Shown piece by piece: positions 1-9,340 of a stretch of DNA of 35,658 bases (position 1 is the stretch's first letter; every line of letters begins with the position of its first letter). The notes under the pieces were generated by a model that worked only from the letters and a program-made list of their open reading frames with translations, was not told the origin of the DNA and did not search any database. Made by a program: the position numbers and the translations under genes. Source of the stretch: Gammaproteobacteria bacterium AqS3 (GTDB lineage: Bacteria; Pseudomonadota; Gammaproteobacteria; MEIF01; AqS3); the NCBI GenBank assembly GCA_001750645.1, contig MEIF01000211.1, forward strand, positions 1-35,658, written 5' to 3'.

Positions 1-3000
1 CCAGATCCCTGATCAGCGAGCGGTCCAGGGCGATCTGCCGCCCGGCCACGGTGGCGGCGCGCGCCCCGCGCGGGGCGTCAAAGCGCAGGCTGATGGTGCT
101 GCTGGTCGCCGGCGCCAGGTTGGCGGCGATGGCGGCCAGCTGCAGTGCGGCGCCCGCCTCCTCCTCCTCGGGCATGGCGCCCTCGTCGTTGTCGATGATC
201 GTCACCGGCAGCGCGCCCCTCGTGATGCCCGCACCGGTGAGGCTGATCAGCGCGGAGTCGTTGATGAAATCGCTGTCCTCTGCCGCCGTCACCGTGACGG
301 TCTGGGCGGTGCTGTAGTTGGCGCTCGTGAAGGTCAGCGAGGTCGGGCTGAGGGTGACCGCGTCGCCGTCCGCTGCCAGGGCGATGGCCGCATCGCTGCT
401 CGGCTGGGCGTGCAGCCTGACGGTGAAGGTGGCCTCGCGGCCCTCCTCAACCGGCAGCGTATCCGTCGACAGCGCCAGCCCGACATTGCCGTCGTCGGCG
501 ACCGTCACCGACACCGAGCCGGTCGCAATGCCGGCGCCGGCGAGGCTGATGGTCGCGGTGTGCTGGGTCCTGTCGGGGTCCTGGATGGTCTCAACATTGA
601 CGGTCTGGTCGGCGCCCCAGTTCGAGGTCGTGAAGGTCAGCGACGCCGGGCTGGGGGTGACGTCGTTCCGGTCCGATGTCACGGCGATGCTGACCTCGCT
701 GCTCGGGGCGGCGCTGAGCCTGGCTGTGAAGCTTCCCGAGCTGCCCTCGGCCACGTTCAGGGTCTTCGGCGTGAGGATCAGTTTGGGGAGGTCGTTGTCG
801 GTGACGGCGACGCTCACGCTCTCGGTGACGTCCCCGTAGCCGCCGCCCGAGGCGGACAGGGCGATGCTGGCGCTGTCATCGTCGAGGTCGGCATCCTGTC
901 CGGCACTCACCGTGACGCTCTGGGCATCGTTCCAGTTGTCGACCGTGAAGGTCAGGACGGTCTGATTGCCGCCTGTACGGGCATCGGTGTCCACCGTTAC
1001 GTCGGTGTTGCTCGGCTGCATCAGCGTCACCTCGACATCCCCGCTCGGCTGCGTCGCCAGCGCCACGGTGAAGGGTGCGCTGCCGCCCTCCTCAATGGTC
1101 AGCGGCGTCCCCGACAGGGTCAGCTTGGGCTGGTCGTCGTCGGTGACGGTGACCGTCACGCTCTTCTTGACGTCCCCGTAGTCGCCGCCCGAGGCCTTCA
1201 GGTCGATGCGGGCGCTGCCATTTTCGGAGTCATCGTCCTGGCCCGCCGTCACCGTGACGGTCCGGGGGTCTTTCCAGTTGTCGGCGGTGAAGTTCAGCTC
1301 CGCGGGGCTGAAGTCGACAGCGCTGTTGGCGGCGTCGGACGGCTGCTCCGGCATCACGGTCACATCCCCGCTCGGCCGCGTCGCCAGATGCACCGTGAAG
1401 GTGGCGCTGCCGCCCTCGGTCACGCCGACGCTGGCCTCGGAGAGCGTCAGCCCGGGGGTGTCGTTGTCCTTGACGGATACCGGCAGGCTGCGGGTGACGC
1501 CCTGGTAGTCGCCGCCCGAGGCGTTCAGGGCGATGCTGGCGCTGTCAGCGATGGCGTCGTCGTCATCGGCGGCGCTCACCGTCACGGCCTGGGGGGTGTC
1601 CCAGTCATCGGTCGTGAAGTCCAGCGAATCCGGGCTGAAGTTCACATCGGGGTTGGTCGTCGTCCCGCTCTGCGACAGCCTGACCGTGACATTCGCCGAG
1701 GGCTGGGTTCGCAGCGCCACCCTGACGATTCCGCTGGACTCCTCGGTCACGTCCAGCGACACCGGCGACAGGCTCAGCCCGAGGTCGTCCTCGGCCACCC
1801 TGACTGACACGCTGCCGGTGATGTCCCCGTAGCCGCCGCCCGAGGCGGACAGGCTGATGCCGGCGCTGTCGTCGTCGAAGTCGTCGTCGTGGGCGGCGCG
1901 CACGGTGACGGTCTGGGGGTCTTCCCAGTCGCCGGCGGTGAAGATCAGCGATGCCGGGCTGATGGTCACATCGGCGTTGGCGGTCCCGCTCTGGGTCAGC
2001 TTCACCGTCGCATCGGCCGTCGGTTCGGTCGCCAGCCGCACGGTGAAGGTGTTGCTGCCGCCCTCGTTCACAGTCAGGCGGGTCTCGGAGATCGTCAGCC
2101 CGGCCGTGTCGATGTCCGTCACGGACACCGAGACAGTGCCGGTGACATCGTCGTACTCGCCGCCCGAAGCCGCAAGGCTGATCGCCGCACTCTCGTCCGC
2201 GGCGTCTTTGTCCCCGACCGCATTCACCGTGACGGTCTGGGGGTCCCTCCAGTTTGAAGCCGTGAAGTCCAGCGAGGCCGGGCTGAATTTCACATCGGCG
2301 TTGGCCGTCCCGCTCTGGGTCAGCTTCACCCTGACAGCCTCCGAGGGCTCGGTGGCCAGCTGCACTGTGAAGGTTGCACCGCTGCCGCCCTCGGTCACGT
2401 CCAGGCGGGTCTCGGAGATCGTCAGCTCGGCATCGTCGTTGTCCCTGACGGACACCGACAGGCTGCCTTTGACGTTTTCGTAGTTGCCGCCGGAGGCCGT
2501 CAGGCTGATGGTCACGCTTTCATCGACGGCGTTGTCGTCCTCGGCTGCATTCACCGTGACGGTCCGGGGGTTGCCCCAGTCCTCGGTCGTGAAGTTCAGC
2601 GATGCGGGGCTGGGGGTCACATCGTCATTGGGGGTTTCGTCCGGGTTCTGCACCAGCACCACCGTGACCGGAGCCGAGGGCGGGGTTCTCAGCTTGACAG
2701 TGAAGGTTCCGCTGTCGGCCTCGTCGACGGCCAGCGACGCCGTCGACAGTTCCAGCCCGACGTCGTCGTCGGTCACCTTCACCACCACCGATGCGGCAAT
2801 GATCTGGGCGCCGGTGAGGCGCAGGACCGCGCGGTCATCGACCAGGTCGTCGTCCTGCCCCGCGCGCACCATGACAGTCTGGGGGGCGCTCCAGTTCGAG
2901 GTGGTGAACTCCAGCGAGGTCTTGTCGACGGTCACATCGGTGTTGGCCGGCTGCATCAGCGTGACGGTGACCGTCGCAGGGGGCTGCCTGGTCAGCCGCA

Positions 3001-6000
3001 CCGTGAGGGAGCCCTCGTCGCCCTCGCCGAGCGCCAGCGAGCTCGCCGACAGGGTCAGGTTGACATCGTCGTCGGTCACCGTCACCGCCACCGACGTCTC
3101 TGCGATGCGGTTTCCGGTGAGGCGGATGGTCGCACCGTCGTCGTCGGTGTCCCTGTCCGATACGGCGCTGACCCTCACGGTGTGGTCGTCGCCCCAGTTG
3201 CCGGCGCTGCCGCCCGTGAAGGTCAGCGTGGCGGCGCTGAGCACGACTTCGCCGCTGCTCGACTTCAGGCTGACGGTTCGGATCATGTCCTCTCCGGGAT
3301 CCGATGCCAGTGCGACCGTGAACGTCGAGCTGCCGCCCTCGGTCACGGTCAGCGCCGCACTTGAAAGGGACAGGGTGACGTCGTCGCCATCGGTGACGCT
3401 GACCGCCACGCTGGCGGTGATGTCGTCGTAGGCGTCGCCTGAGGCGCTCAGACTGATCGTTGCCGTGTCATTCGCAGAGTCGTCGTCGGCAGCGGCGCTG
3501 ACCGTGACGGTCTGGGGGTCGTTCCAGTTGTCAGCCGTGAAGGTCAGGGTGTTCTGCTTGTCGGGTGCATTCGCATCGGTGTCCAGCGTCACGTCGGTGT
3601 TGGTCGGCTGCATCAGCGTCACCATCACATCCTCGCCGGGCTGCGTCACCAGCCGCACCTTAAACTCGCCGTCTTGTTCCTCGTCAATGGTCAGCGGCGT
3701 CCCCGACAGGGCCAGCCCCGGCTTGTCGTTGTCGGTGACGGTGATGGCCACGCTCTCGCTGATGCCGCCGTAGTTGCCGCCTGCGGCGGACAGACGGATC
3801 GTCGCACTGTCATCGACGGTGTCGCTGTCCCTGGCGGCATTCACGGTGATGGTTCTGGTCGCGCGCCAGTCAGTGGTCGAGAAGACCATCAATGCGGGGC
3901 TGAAGCTCACATCGCTGTTGGCGATGTCCTCCGGCTGCTTCAGCCTCACCGTGACCGCCGTCGAGGGCTGGGTCTTCAGCACGACCGTGAAGGTTCCGCT
4001 GCCGCTCTCGTCGAGGGTCAGCTTCGTCGCCGACAGGTCCAGCCCGATGTCGTCTTCGGTCACCGTCACCGTCACCGAGACGTCTGCGACCTGCGAACCG
4101 GTGAGATTGATGGTCGCGGTGTCACTGTCGGAGTCGGCGTCATGGGCGGCGTTGACCGTGACGGTCTTCGGGCTGTTCCAGTTCGAGGCGGTGAACTCCA
4201 GCGAGGTCTGGTCCACCGTCACGTCGGTGTTGGCCGGCGGCTCCACCGTCACCGTGATCGTCGCTGCGGGCTGCCGGGTCAGCTCCACTGTGAAGCTGTC
4301 GCTGCCGCCCTCGTCGATGGTCAGCGAGGTCGGCGACACGGTCAGCTCGGCGTCGTCGTCGGTCACCGTCACCTCCACCGAGCCGTCCGTGAGGCCGTCA
4401 CCGGTGAGGCTGATGGTGGCGCTGTCGTCGTTGATGTCGTTGTCCGGGCCGGCGGTGACCGTCACGCTCTGGGCGACGTTCCAGTCGCCGCCGGCGCCGC
4501 CGGTGAAGCTCAGCGAGGCAGCGCTGAGCGTGACATCGTCGTTGTCCGACTCCAGGCTGACGCTCCGGATGCCGCCGGGATCCGAATCCAGCCTGACGGT
4601 GAAGCTCCCGGTTGCACCCTCGGACAGGGTCAGCGAGGTCGGCGACAGGGTCAGGTCAATGTCATCGTCATCGGTGACGCTCACCGCCACGCTGACGGTG
4701 ATGCCGTCATAGCCGCCGCCCGAGGCGGACAGGCTGATGCTCGTGTTGTCATCGAGGCTGTCGCTGTCCTGGGCGGTCCTGACCGCGACGGTCTGGGGGC
4801 TGTCCCAGTTCAAGGTCGTGAAGTCCAGCGAGGTCTTGTCCAGCGTCACGTCGGTGTTGCCCGGCTGCGTCAGCGTCACCTCCACGTCCCCGCTCGGCAG
4901 CGCCGCCAGCTGCACCGTCAAGGCGTCGTTTTCGCCCTCGTCAATCTTCAGCGACGAGGCTGAAAGGATCAGCCCGGCATCGTCGTCGTCGGTGACCCTG
5001 ACCGACAGGCTCCCGGTCTTGCCCTCGTACTCGGCGCCCGAGGCGGACAGGTCGATGCGGGCGCTGTCGTCATCGCTGTCGCTGTCCTGGGCGGCGCTGA
5101 CCGTGACGATCTGCGTCATGCCCCAGTTTGTGGTCGAGAAGTCCAGCGTCGCAGGGCTTATGTTCACATCGGCGTTGGTGCCGTCGTCCGGCTGCTTCAG
5201 CGTCACCCTGACCGCCGCCGAGGGCTGGGTCTTCAGCCTGACCGTGAAGGTTGCGTTGCTGCCCTCGTCAATGGCCAGCGACGCCCCCGACAGCTCCAGC
5301 CCGACTTCGTCGTCGACCACCGTCACCGTCACCGAGGCATCAGTGATCTGATCGCCGGTGAGTTTGACGGCTGCAGTGTCATTGTGGTGGTCGTCGTCGT
5401 GCACCGCACTGACCCTGACGGTCTGGGCGGTGTTCCAGTCGCCAGTCGTGAACTGCAGCGAGGTCTTGTCGACCGTCACGTCGGTGTTGGTCGGCTGCTC
5501 CAGCGTCACCGTGATCGCCGCCTGCGGCTGCTTGGCCAGCTGCACCGTGAAGATGTCGCTGCCGTCCTCGTCGATGATCAGCGAGGTCTTCGACAGGGTC
5601 AGGCCGACGTCGTCGTCGGTCACCGTCACAGCCACCGATGCACTTTCGATGCGATCCCCGCTGAGACTGATGGTGGCGCTGTCGTCGTCGGTGTCGTCGT
5701 CCGAGCCGGCGGTGACCGTCACGCTCTGGGCGACGTTCCAGTCGCCGTCGCTGCCGCCTGAGAAGCTCAGCGAGGGCGCACTCAGCGTGACATCGCTGCT
5801 GCTCGATTTCAGGGCGACGGTTCGCACCGCACCGGGATCCGACGCCAGCTTGACGCTGAACCTCCCCGTGCCGCCCTCGGTAACGCTCAGCGGCGCCCCC
5901 GACAGGGTCAGGATGCTGTCCTCGTCGTCGATGACGGTGACCCCCAGGCTGCCGACGATGTCGTCGTAGCCGCCGTCTTCGGCAAACAGGGCGATGCTGG

Positions 6001-9000
6001 CCCTGTCATCGATGACGTCGGCGTCGTCGGCCGCCGTCACCGTGACGGTCTGGGCGTCGTTCCAGTTGCCGGTCGTGAAGGTCAGGGTGGTCTGGTTGTC
6101 GGTCGTGCCGGCATCGGTGTCGACAGTCACGTCGGTGTTGGTCGGCTGCATCAGCGTCACCTCCACATCCCCGCTCGGCAGCGCCGAGAGCTTGACCGAG
6201 AAGGTCTTGTTTTCGCCCTCGCCGATGCTCAGCGAGGCGGGCGACAGGATCAGCTTCTGATCGTCGTTGTCGGTGATGCTGACCGACACGCTCTCGGTGA
6301 GGCCGTCGTAGCCGCCGCCCGAGGAGGAGATGGAAATGCTCGCGGTTTCATCGAAGCCGTCCTGGTCGTCGCCGGCGCTCACCGTGACGGTCTGGGGATC
6401 GTCCCAGTCGCCGGTCGTGAAGGTCAGCGACGCCGGGCTGATGGTCACATCGTCGTTGGTGTTGTCGTCCGGCTGCACCAGCGTCACCGTCGCGTTTCCT
6501 GTGGGCGCCGATGCCAGCTCAATCGTGAAGGTCGCGCTCTTCTCCTCCACCACGGTCAGCGTCGTCGCCGATAGGGTCAGCCCGATGTCGTCGTCGGTCA
6601 CCGACACCGTCGCCGAGCTCGCCGTGATCCTGGCGCCGGTGAGGTCGATGGTGGCGCTGTCATTGTCGAAGTCGTCGTCGTGGCCGGCGGTGACCGTCAC
6701 GGTCTGGGCGTCGTTCCAGTTGCCGCCGCTGCCGCCCGTGAAGGACAGCGAGGCGGCGCTGAGGGTGACGTCGGCGTTGTCCGACTCCAGGCTGACGCTC
6801 ATGCTCTCGCCCGGGTCCGTCTTCAGCTTGACGGTGAAGGTGTCCGTGCTGCCCTCGCCGATGCTCAGCGAAGACTTCGACACGTCCAGCTCAACATCGT
6901 CGTCGTCGTTCACCGTCACAGGCAGCGAACCGGTCGTGATCTTTGTGCCGCTGAAACTGACGGATGCACTTTCGCTGGCGGTGTCATTGTCCTGGGTGAT
7001 GACCATCCTCACGGTCTGGGCGTTGTTCCAGTTGCGGGTCGTGAACTCCAGGGTGTGCTGATCGTTCAGCGTATCCGGATCGGTGTCCAGCCTTATGTCG
7101 GGGTCGTTCGAGGCCAGGGTGACGGTCCTGTCCTCGCCGGGTTCCGAGGCCAGCTTGACGGTGAAGGTGGTGTCGTCGCCCTCGTCGATGTTCACCGAGG
7201 TGGGCGACAGGGTCACGGCGGCATCGTCGTCGTCGATCACCTTCACCGTCAGGGAGTTGGACCTGATTCTTTTCCCCCTGAGGTTGATGGTGGCGTTGTC
7301 GCTGGCGGTGTCGTTGTCCTGACCGCCGGTGACCGTCACGGTCTGGGCGTCGTCCCAGTTGCCGGCGCTGCCGCCCGTGAAGTTCAGCGTGGCCGACGGG
7401 CTGAACGAGAGATCGGGGTTGTTCGATGTCAGGTTGACTGTCATGTTCTGGCCGGGGTCCGTCTCCAGCTCGACATCGAAGGTCTGCGTCATGCCCTCGG
7501 CGATGGTCAGCGAGGTCTCCGACACGTCCAGTGCGACATTGTCGTTGTCGACCAGCCTGAAATCCTGCGTCCTGCCCGTCAGGCCTGCACCGCTCAGGGT
7601 GAGCGTCGCACTTTCGGTGACGGTGTCGGCATCCTGGGAGGCGGTGATCGTCACCTGCTGGTTGGTCCATGCATTTCCATGGCTGAAGGTCAGCGCGGCC
7701 GGGCTGAATGTGAGATCGGTGTTGTCCCATGTCAGCTTGACCGTCCTGTTGTGATGCCGATTCGGCCTTTGCTTCAGCCTGACCACGAAGGTTCTCCTGC
7801 CGCCCTCGGTCACATCTACACCCCCGGACACCTGGACTTCCACATAAATGTCGTCGTCCAGCATCAGCAGTGTGATCTCATCGGAGGTCTGGCCGCTGAC
7901 GGGGACCAGGCCGTCGTCCAGGACGAAGCTGACTTTCTGCCCCGTGATGTCGTTTATTCCGGAGTCCTGCGCCATGCTCAGGGTGACGGTCTGCGCCCTG
8001 TTCCAGTTCTGCCGGGTGAAGGTCAGGGTGAGATTGCGGGCCGGCGCGCTGCCGCCGGCGGATACCTTGAGATCGGCGTGCGAGGTGCTGACTTGGATCG
8101 TCTTGTCGCCGGGCGGCTGCGACTTCAGCACGTAGGTGAAGGTCTCCGTGGTGCCCTCGGTGATCTCGATGTGGTTGGTGCTGCGCTCGACCTCGATGCG
8201 CTCGAACAGGCTGACGGATATCGACCTCGAGACGATGCCGGTTCCGGTGAGGTTGATGGTGGCGGTTTCATCGTCCAGCGAGTTGTCCGAAGGCGCCGTG
8301 ACCGTCACGGTCACGTCGTTGTTCCAGTTCGTGATGGTGCTGTCACCGCCCATGAAGTTGATCGCCGGCGGGTCGATCGAGAGTCCGGGATTGGTCGATC
8401 TGATGTGGAGGTGTCTCGTCTCATCCTCGCTGTCGTCGTCGTCATCATCTTCAACGGTCACATTCGGATCCCGGTCCAGCTTGACCTTGAAGGTCTTGGC
8501 GTCCGAGCTGTTCTCCAGTATTTTCAGCGTCGTGGTCGACAGCGTCAGCTTGACGATCTTTGCCGGGATGATGAGTTTGATGGGGTTGGCAGTGTTGTCG
8601 TAAGTGTTGAGTCTGGTATTGCAGGGGTCAAAGCCGGATTGGTTCTGCAGGGATTCATCCTGGCCGTTGCCGGCGCTGTTGGCGTAGGCGACGCAGAACG
8701 ATCCGGCATTTCCGAAAGCACCGAAGGCTCTGTTTACCTCCAATTCTTTCCTCAGGCCGCTTGACTGTCCTGCGACATTGCCATACATAAAAAGATCGCG
8801 CGTGCAGTTGTTCGTTATGCTTGCCGGGGCTGAGGAATTAAACGTGGCGCACTCATGCGCCGGCGTCAGAGTCGATGCCTGCCCCCTCACTGCGGGCGAC
8901 TGAGCGGCGATGGCGGCGAGGGTCACGGCGGCGGCGGCCCCGGCCAGCAGCCTGCCCAGCGCCGGCCATTTCAACCCGCCCGATGCCGGGCGCTGAGGGG

Positions 9001-9139
9001 GCTCTGTGCGGGCATCGCAACCGGAGGCGGGACGACTCGGGGCGGGGGGGCGGTCAATCCCGGGCGGCATCCTATAGGTATGCCCTTGCAGCAGGGGCCG
9101 CCGATGCACAGACAGTGAATACTCCCGCTCCCTCTTCAT
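1..9139 (-). CDS. Giant secreted tandem Ig-like (Calx-beta/cadherin-like) repeat protein, 3' end outside window
   Basis: One uninterrupted minus-strand frame runs from an ATG at 9139 to the left edge, at least 3046 codons. An in-frame ATG at 9070 is an alternative start, but the one at 9139 has a good ribosome site (AAGGGGG about 10 bases upstream). About 60 mostly polar, Arg/Pro-rich residues precede a signal-like hydrophobic stretch (WPALGRLLAGAAAAVTLAAI) and a plausible cleavage site after VRGQA. A head of about 110 residues with four cysteines follows. Then come about 26 domains of roughly 100–115 residues with the pattern V-x-EG-x-T-x-TFTVKL, LSPASLTF, NWNDAQTVTVTA-x-D, ending VTVTDND. 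The last ~60 visible residues (after VTIIDNDEG) leave the repeat pattern. Such proteins are usually exported adhesins or matrix proteins stiffened by calcium at inter-domain Asp clusters. Adhesion is inference; the secretion route cannot be told without the C-terminus. It is divergent from gpmI. Confidence 0.88.
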   Translation of the reverse strand, partial: MKREREYSLSVHRRPLLQGHTYRMPPGIDRPPAPSRPASGCDARTEPPQRPASGGLKWPALGRLLAGAAAAVTLAAIAAQSPAVRGQASTLTPAHECATFNSSAPASITNNCTRDLFMYGNVAGQSSGLRKELEVNRAFGAFGNAGSFCVAYANSAGNGQDESLQNQSGFDPCNTRLNTYDNTANPIKLIIPAKIVKLTLSTTTLKILENSSDAKTFKVKLDRDPNVTVEDDDDDDSEDETRHLHIRSTNPGLSIDPPAINFMGGDSTITNWNNDVTVTVTAPSDNSLDDETATINLTGTGIVSRSISVSLFERIEVERSTNHIEITEGTTETFTYVLKSQPPGDKTIQVSTSHADLKVSAGGSAPARNLTLTFTRQNWNRAQTVTLSMAQDSGINDITGQKVSFVLDDGLVPVSGQTSDEITLLMLDDDIYVEVQVSGGVDVTEGGRRTFVVRLKQRPNRHHNRTVKLTWDNTDLTFSPAALTFSHGNAWTNQQVTITASQDADTVTESATLTLSGAGLTGRTQDFRLVDNDNVALDVSETSLTIAEGMTQTFDVELETDPGQNMTVNLTSNNPDLSFSPSATLNFTGGSAGNWDDAQTVTVTGGQDNDTASDNATINLRGKRIRSNSLTVKVIDDDDAAVTLSPTSVNIDEGDDTTFTVKLASEPGEDRTVTLASNDPDIRLDTDPDTLNDQHTLEFTTRNWNNAQTVRMVITQDNDTASESASVSFSGTKITTGSLPVTVNDDDDVELDVSKSSLSIGEGSTDTFTVKLKTDPGESMSVSLESDNADVTLSAASLSFTGGSGGNWNDAQTVTVTAGHDDDFDNDSATIDLTGARITASSATVSVTDDDIGLTLSATTLTVVEEKSATFTIELASAPTGNATVTLVQPDDNTNDDVTISPASLTFTTGDWDDPQTVTVSAGDDQDGFDETASISISSSGGGYDGLTESVSVSITDNDDQKLILSPASLSIGEGENKTFSVKLSALPSGDVEVTLMQPTNTDVTVDTDAGTTDNQTTLTFTTGNWNDAQTVTVTAADDADVIDDRASIALFAEDGGYDDIVGSLGVTVIDDEDSILTLSGAPLSVTEGGTGRFSVKLASDPGAVRTVALKSSSSDVTLSAPSLSFSGGSDGDWNVAQSVTVTAGSDDDTDDDSATISLSGDRIESASVAVTVTDDDVGLTLSKTSLIIDEDGSDIFTVQLAKQPQAAITVTLEQPTNTDVTVDKTSLQFTTGDWNTAQTVRVSAVHDDDHHNDTAAVKLTGDQITDASVTVTVVDDEVGLELSGASLAIDEGSNATFTVRLKTQPSAAVRVTLKQPDDGTNADVNISPATLDFSTTNWGMTQIVTVSAAQDSDSDDDSARIDLSASGAEYEGKTGSLSVRVTDDDDAGLILSASSLKIDEGENDALTVQLAALPSGDVEVTLTQPGNTDVTLDKTSLDFTTLNWDSPQTVAVRTAQDSDSLDDNTSISLSASGGGYDGITVSVAVSVTDDDDIDLTLSPTSLTLSEGATGSFTVRLDSDPGGIRSVSLESDNDDVTLSAASLSFTGGAGGDWNVAQSVTVTAGPDNDINDDSATISLTGDGLTDGSVEVTVTDDDAELTVSPTSLTIDEGGSDSFTVELTRQPAATITVTVEPPANTDVTVDQTSLEFTASNWNSPKTVTVNAAHDADSDSDTATINLTGSQVADVSVTVTVTEDDIGLDLSATKLTLDESGSGTFTVVLKTQPSTAVTVRLKQPEDIANSDVSFSPALMVFSTTDWRATRTITVNAARDSDTVDDSATIRLSAAGGNYGGISESVAITVTDNDKPGLALSGTPLTIDEEQDGEFKVRLVTQPGEDVMVTLMQPTNTDVTLDTDANAPDKQNTLTFTADNWNDPQTVTVSAAADDDSANDTATISLSASGDAYDDITASVAVSVTDGDDVTLSLSSAALTVTEGGSSTFTVALASDPGEDMIRTVSLKSSSGEVVLSAATLTFTGGSAGNWGDDHTVRVSAVSDRDTDDDGATIRLTGNRIAETSVAVTVTDDDVNLTLSASSLALGEGDEGSLTVRLTRQPPATVTVTLMQPANTDVTVDKTSLEFTTSNWSAPQTVMVRAGQDDDLVDDRAVLRLTGAQIIAASVVVKVTDDDVGLELSTASLAVDEADSGTFTVKLRTPPSAPVTVVLVQNPDETPNDDVTPSPASLNFTTEDWGNPRTVTVNAAEDDNAVDESVTISLTASGGNYENVKGSLSVSVRDNDDAELTISETRLDVTEGGSGATFTVQLATEPSEAVRVKLTQSGTANADVKFSPASLDFTASNWRDPQTVTVNAVGDKDAADESAAISLAASGGEYDDVTGTVSVSVTDIDTAGLTISETRLTVNEGGSNTFTVRLATEPTADATVKLTQSGTANADVTISPASLIFTAGDWEDPQTVTVRAAHDDDFDDDSAGISLSASGGGYGDITGSVSVRVAEDDLGLSLSPVSLDVTEESSGIVRVALRTQPSANVTVRLSQSGTTTNPDVNFSPDSLDFTTDDWDTPQAVTVSAADDDDAIADSASIALNASGGDYQGVTRSLPVSVKDNDTPGLTLSEASVGVTEGGSATFTVHLATRPSGDVTVMPEQPSDAANSAVDFSPAELNFTADNWKDPRTVTVTAGQDDDSENGSARIDLKASGGDYGDVKKSVTVTVTDDDQPKLTLSGTPLTIEEGGSAPFTVALATQPSGDVEVTLMQPSNTDVTVDTDARTGGNQTVLTFTVDNWNDAQSVTVSAGQDADLDDDSASIALSASGGGYGDVTESVSVAVTDNDLPKLILTPKTLNVAEGSSGSFTARLSAAPSSEVSIAVTSDRNDVTPSPASLTFTTSNWGADQTVNVETIQDPDRTQHTATISLAGAGIATGSVSVTVADDGNVGLALSTDTLPVEEGREATFTVRLHAQPSSDAAIALAADGDAVTLSPTSLTFTSANYSTAQTVTVTAAEDSDFINDSALISLTGAGITRGALPVTIIDNDEGAMPEEEEAGAALQLAAIAANLAPATSSTISLRFDAPRGARAATVAGRQIALDRSLIRDL
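230..8590 (-). repeat. Array of about 26 tandem Ig-like domain repeats within the giant protein
   Basis: The signature for QTVTV (on the plus strand, a variant of cgtgacggtctggg) recurs near 294, 598, 910, 1254, 1580, 1903, 2230, 2556, 2870, 3175, 3502, 3845, 4158, 4460, 4783, 5102, 5413, 5719, 6040, 6383, 6695, 7008, 7335, 7650, 7985 and 8305. Spacing is 302–344 bases, one domain each. Two C-terminal strand types alternate: type A has a T/S-G-x-G-I turn, while type B has a G-x-Y-D/G-D turn. The two copies nearest the N-terminus (7985, 8305) are the most diverged. Confidence 0.88.
2780..6600 (-). repeat. Three copies of a four-domain super-repeat (about 1.27 kb each)
   Basis: Domains in equivalent places share private features. 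A type with a TSLEFTT-like strand recurs at 2870, 4158 and 5413. One with an extra FTGGS-like loop before NW recurs at 3175, 4460 and 5719. Members at 3502, 4783 and 6040 have the type-B turn, and two of the three carry the same extra loop (near 3551 and 6085). A fourth type recurs at 3845, 5102 and 6383. All spacings are 1255–1288 bases, so the unit was probably duplicated as a block of four domains. Confidence 0.7.
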
Positions 9140-9190
9140 TCAGGCCGCCCCCTTGTTGCTGACTGACCGCCCCCGCAAGCGGTCGGACGG

Positions 9191-9196
9191 ATTATA
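9191..9196 (-). promoter_or_regulatory. Putative -10 element of the giant repeat-protein gene
   Basis: On the minus strand a perfect TATAAT lies about 52 bases before the preferred ATG at 9139, in otherwise GC-rich DNA, preceded by TGCA. I see no convincing -35 box. The 201-base gap (9140–9340) is shared with the divergent gpmI. Confidence 0.45.
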
Positions 9197-9300
9197 TGCA
9201 CCGCTCGCTGCGTTTCGCTGGCCGGAGGTTGCCTGTTTTCCTGCCGCAGGGACTCCATCCGCCGCCGCCCGGAGCGCCCGGTGCACAGCGCCGCTGCGGG

Positions 9301-9306
9301 CATAAT
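9301..9306 (+). promoter_or_regulatory. Possible -10 element of gpmI
   Basis: CATAAT stands alone in very GC-rich sequence 35 bases before the gpmI ATG. There is no clear -35 box and no strong Shine–Dalgarno before the start, so this is a weak call. Confidence 0.28.
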
Positions 9307-9340
9307 GCGCCCCCGCCGTCGGCGCCCGCCGCAATAAGCA

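Noticed and set aside
6984-7730. 248-codon minus-strand frame with its own ATG
   Set aside because: It is out of frame with the continuous giant gene and has an Arg/Pro/Gln/His-rich shadow composition, while the giant gene's frame gives clear Ig-like motifs here.
230-8590. Regularly spaced repeats as a CRISPR array
   Set aside because: The unit is over 300 bases, stays in one reading frame and encodes a protein domain; there are no short identical repeats with unique spacers, and no cas genes.
51-8764. Many long plus-strand open frames (for example 410–1807, 3674–4963, 6680–8764) across the left region
   Set aside because: They are shadows of the continuous minus-strand repeat gene. Their composition is repetitive and unnatural, and their breaks follow the repeat spacing.
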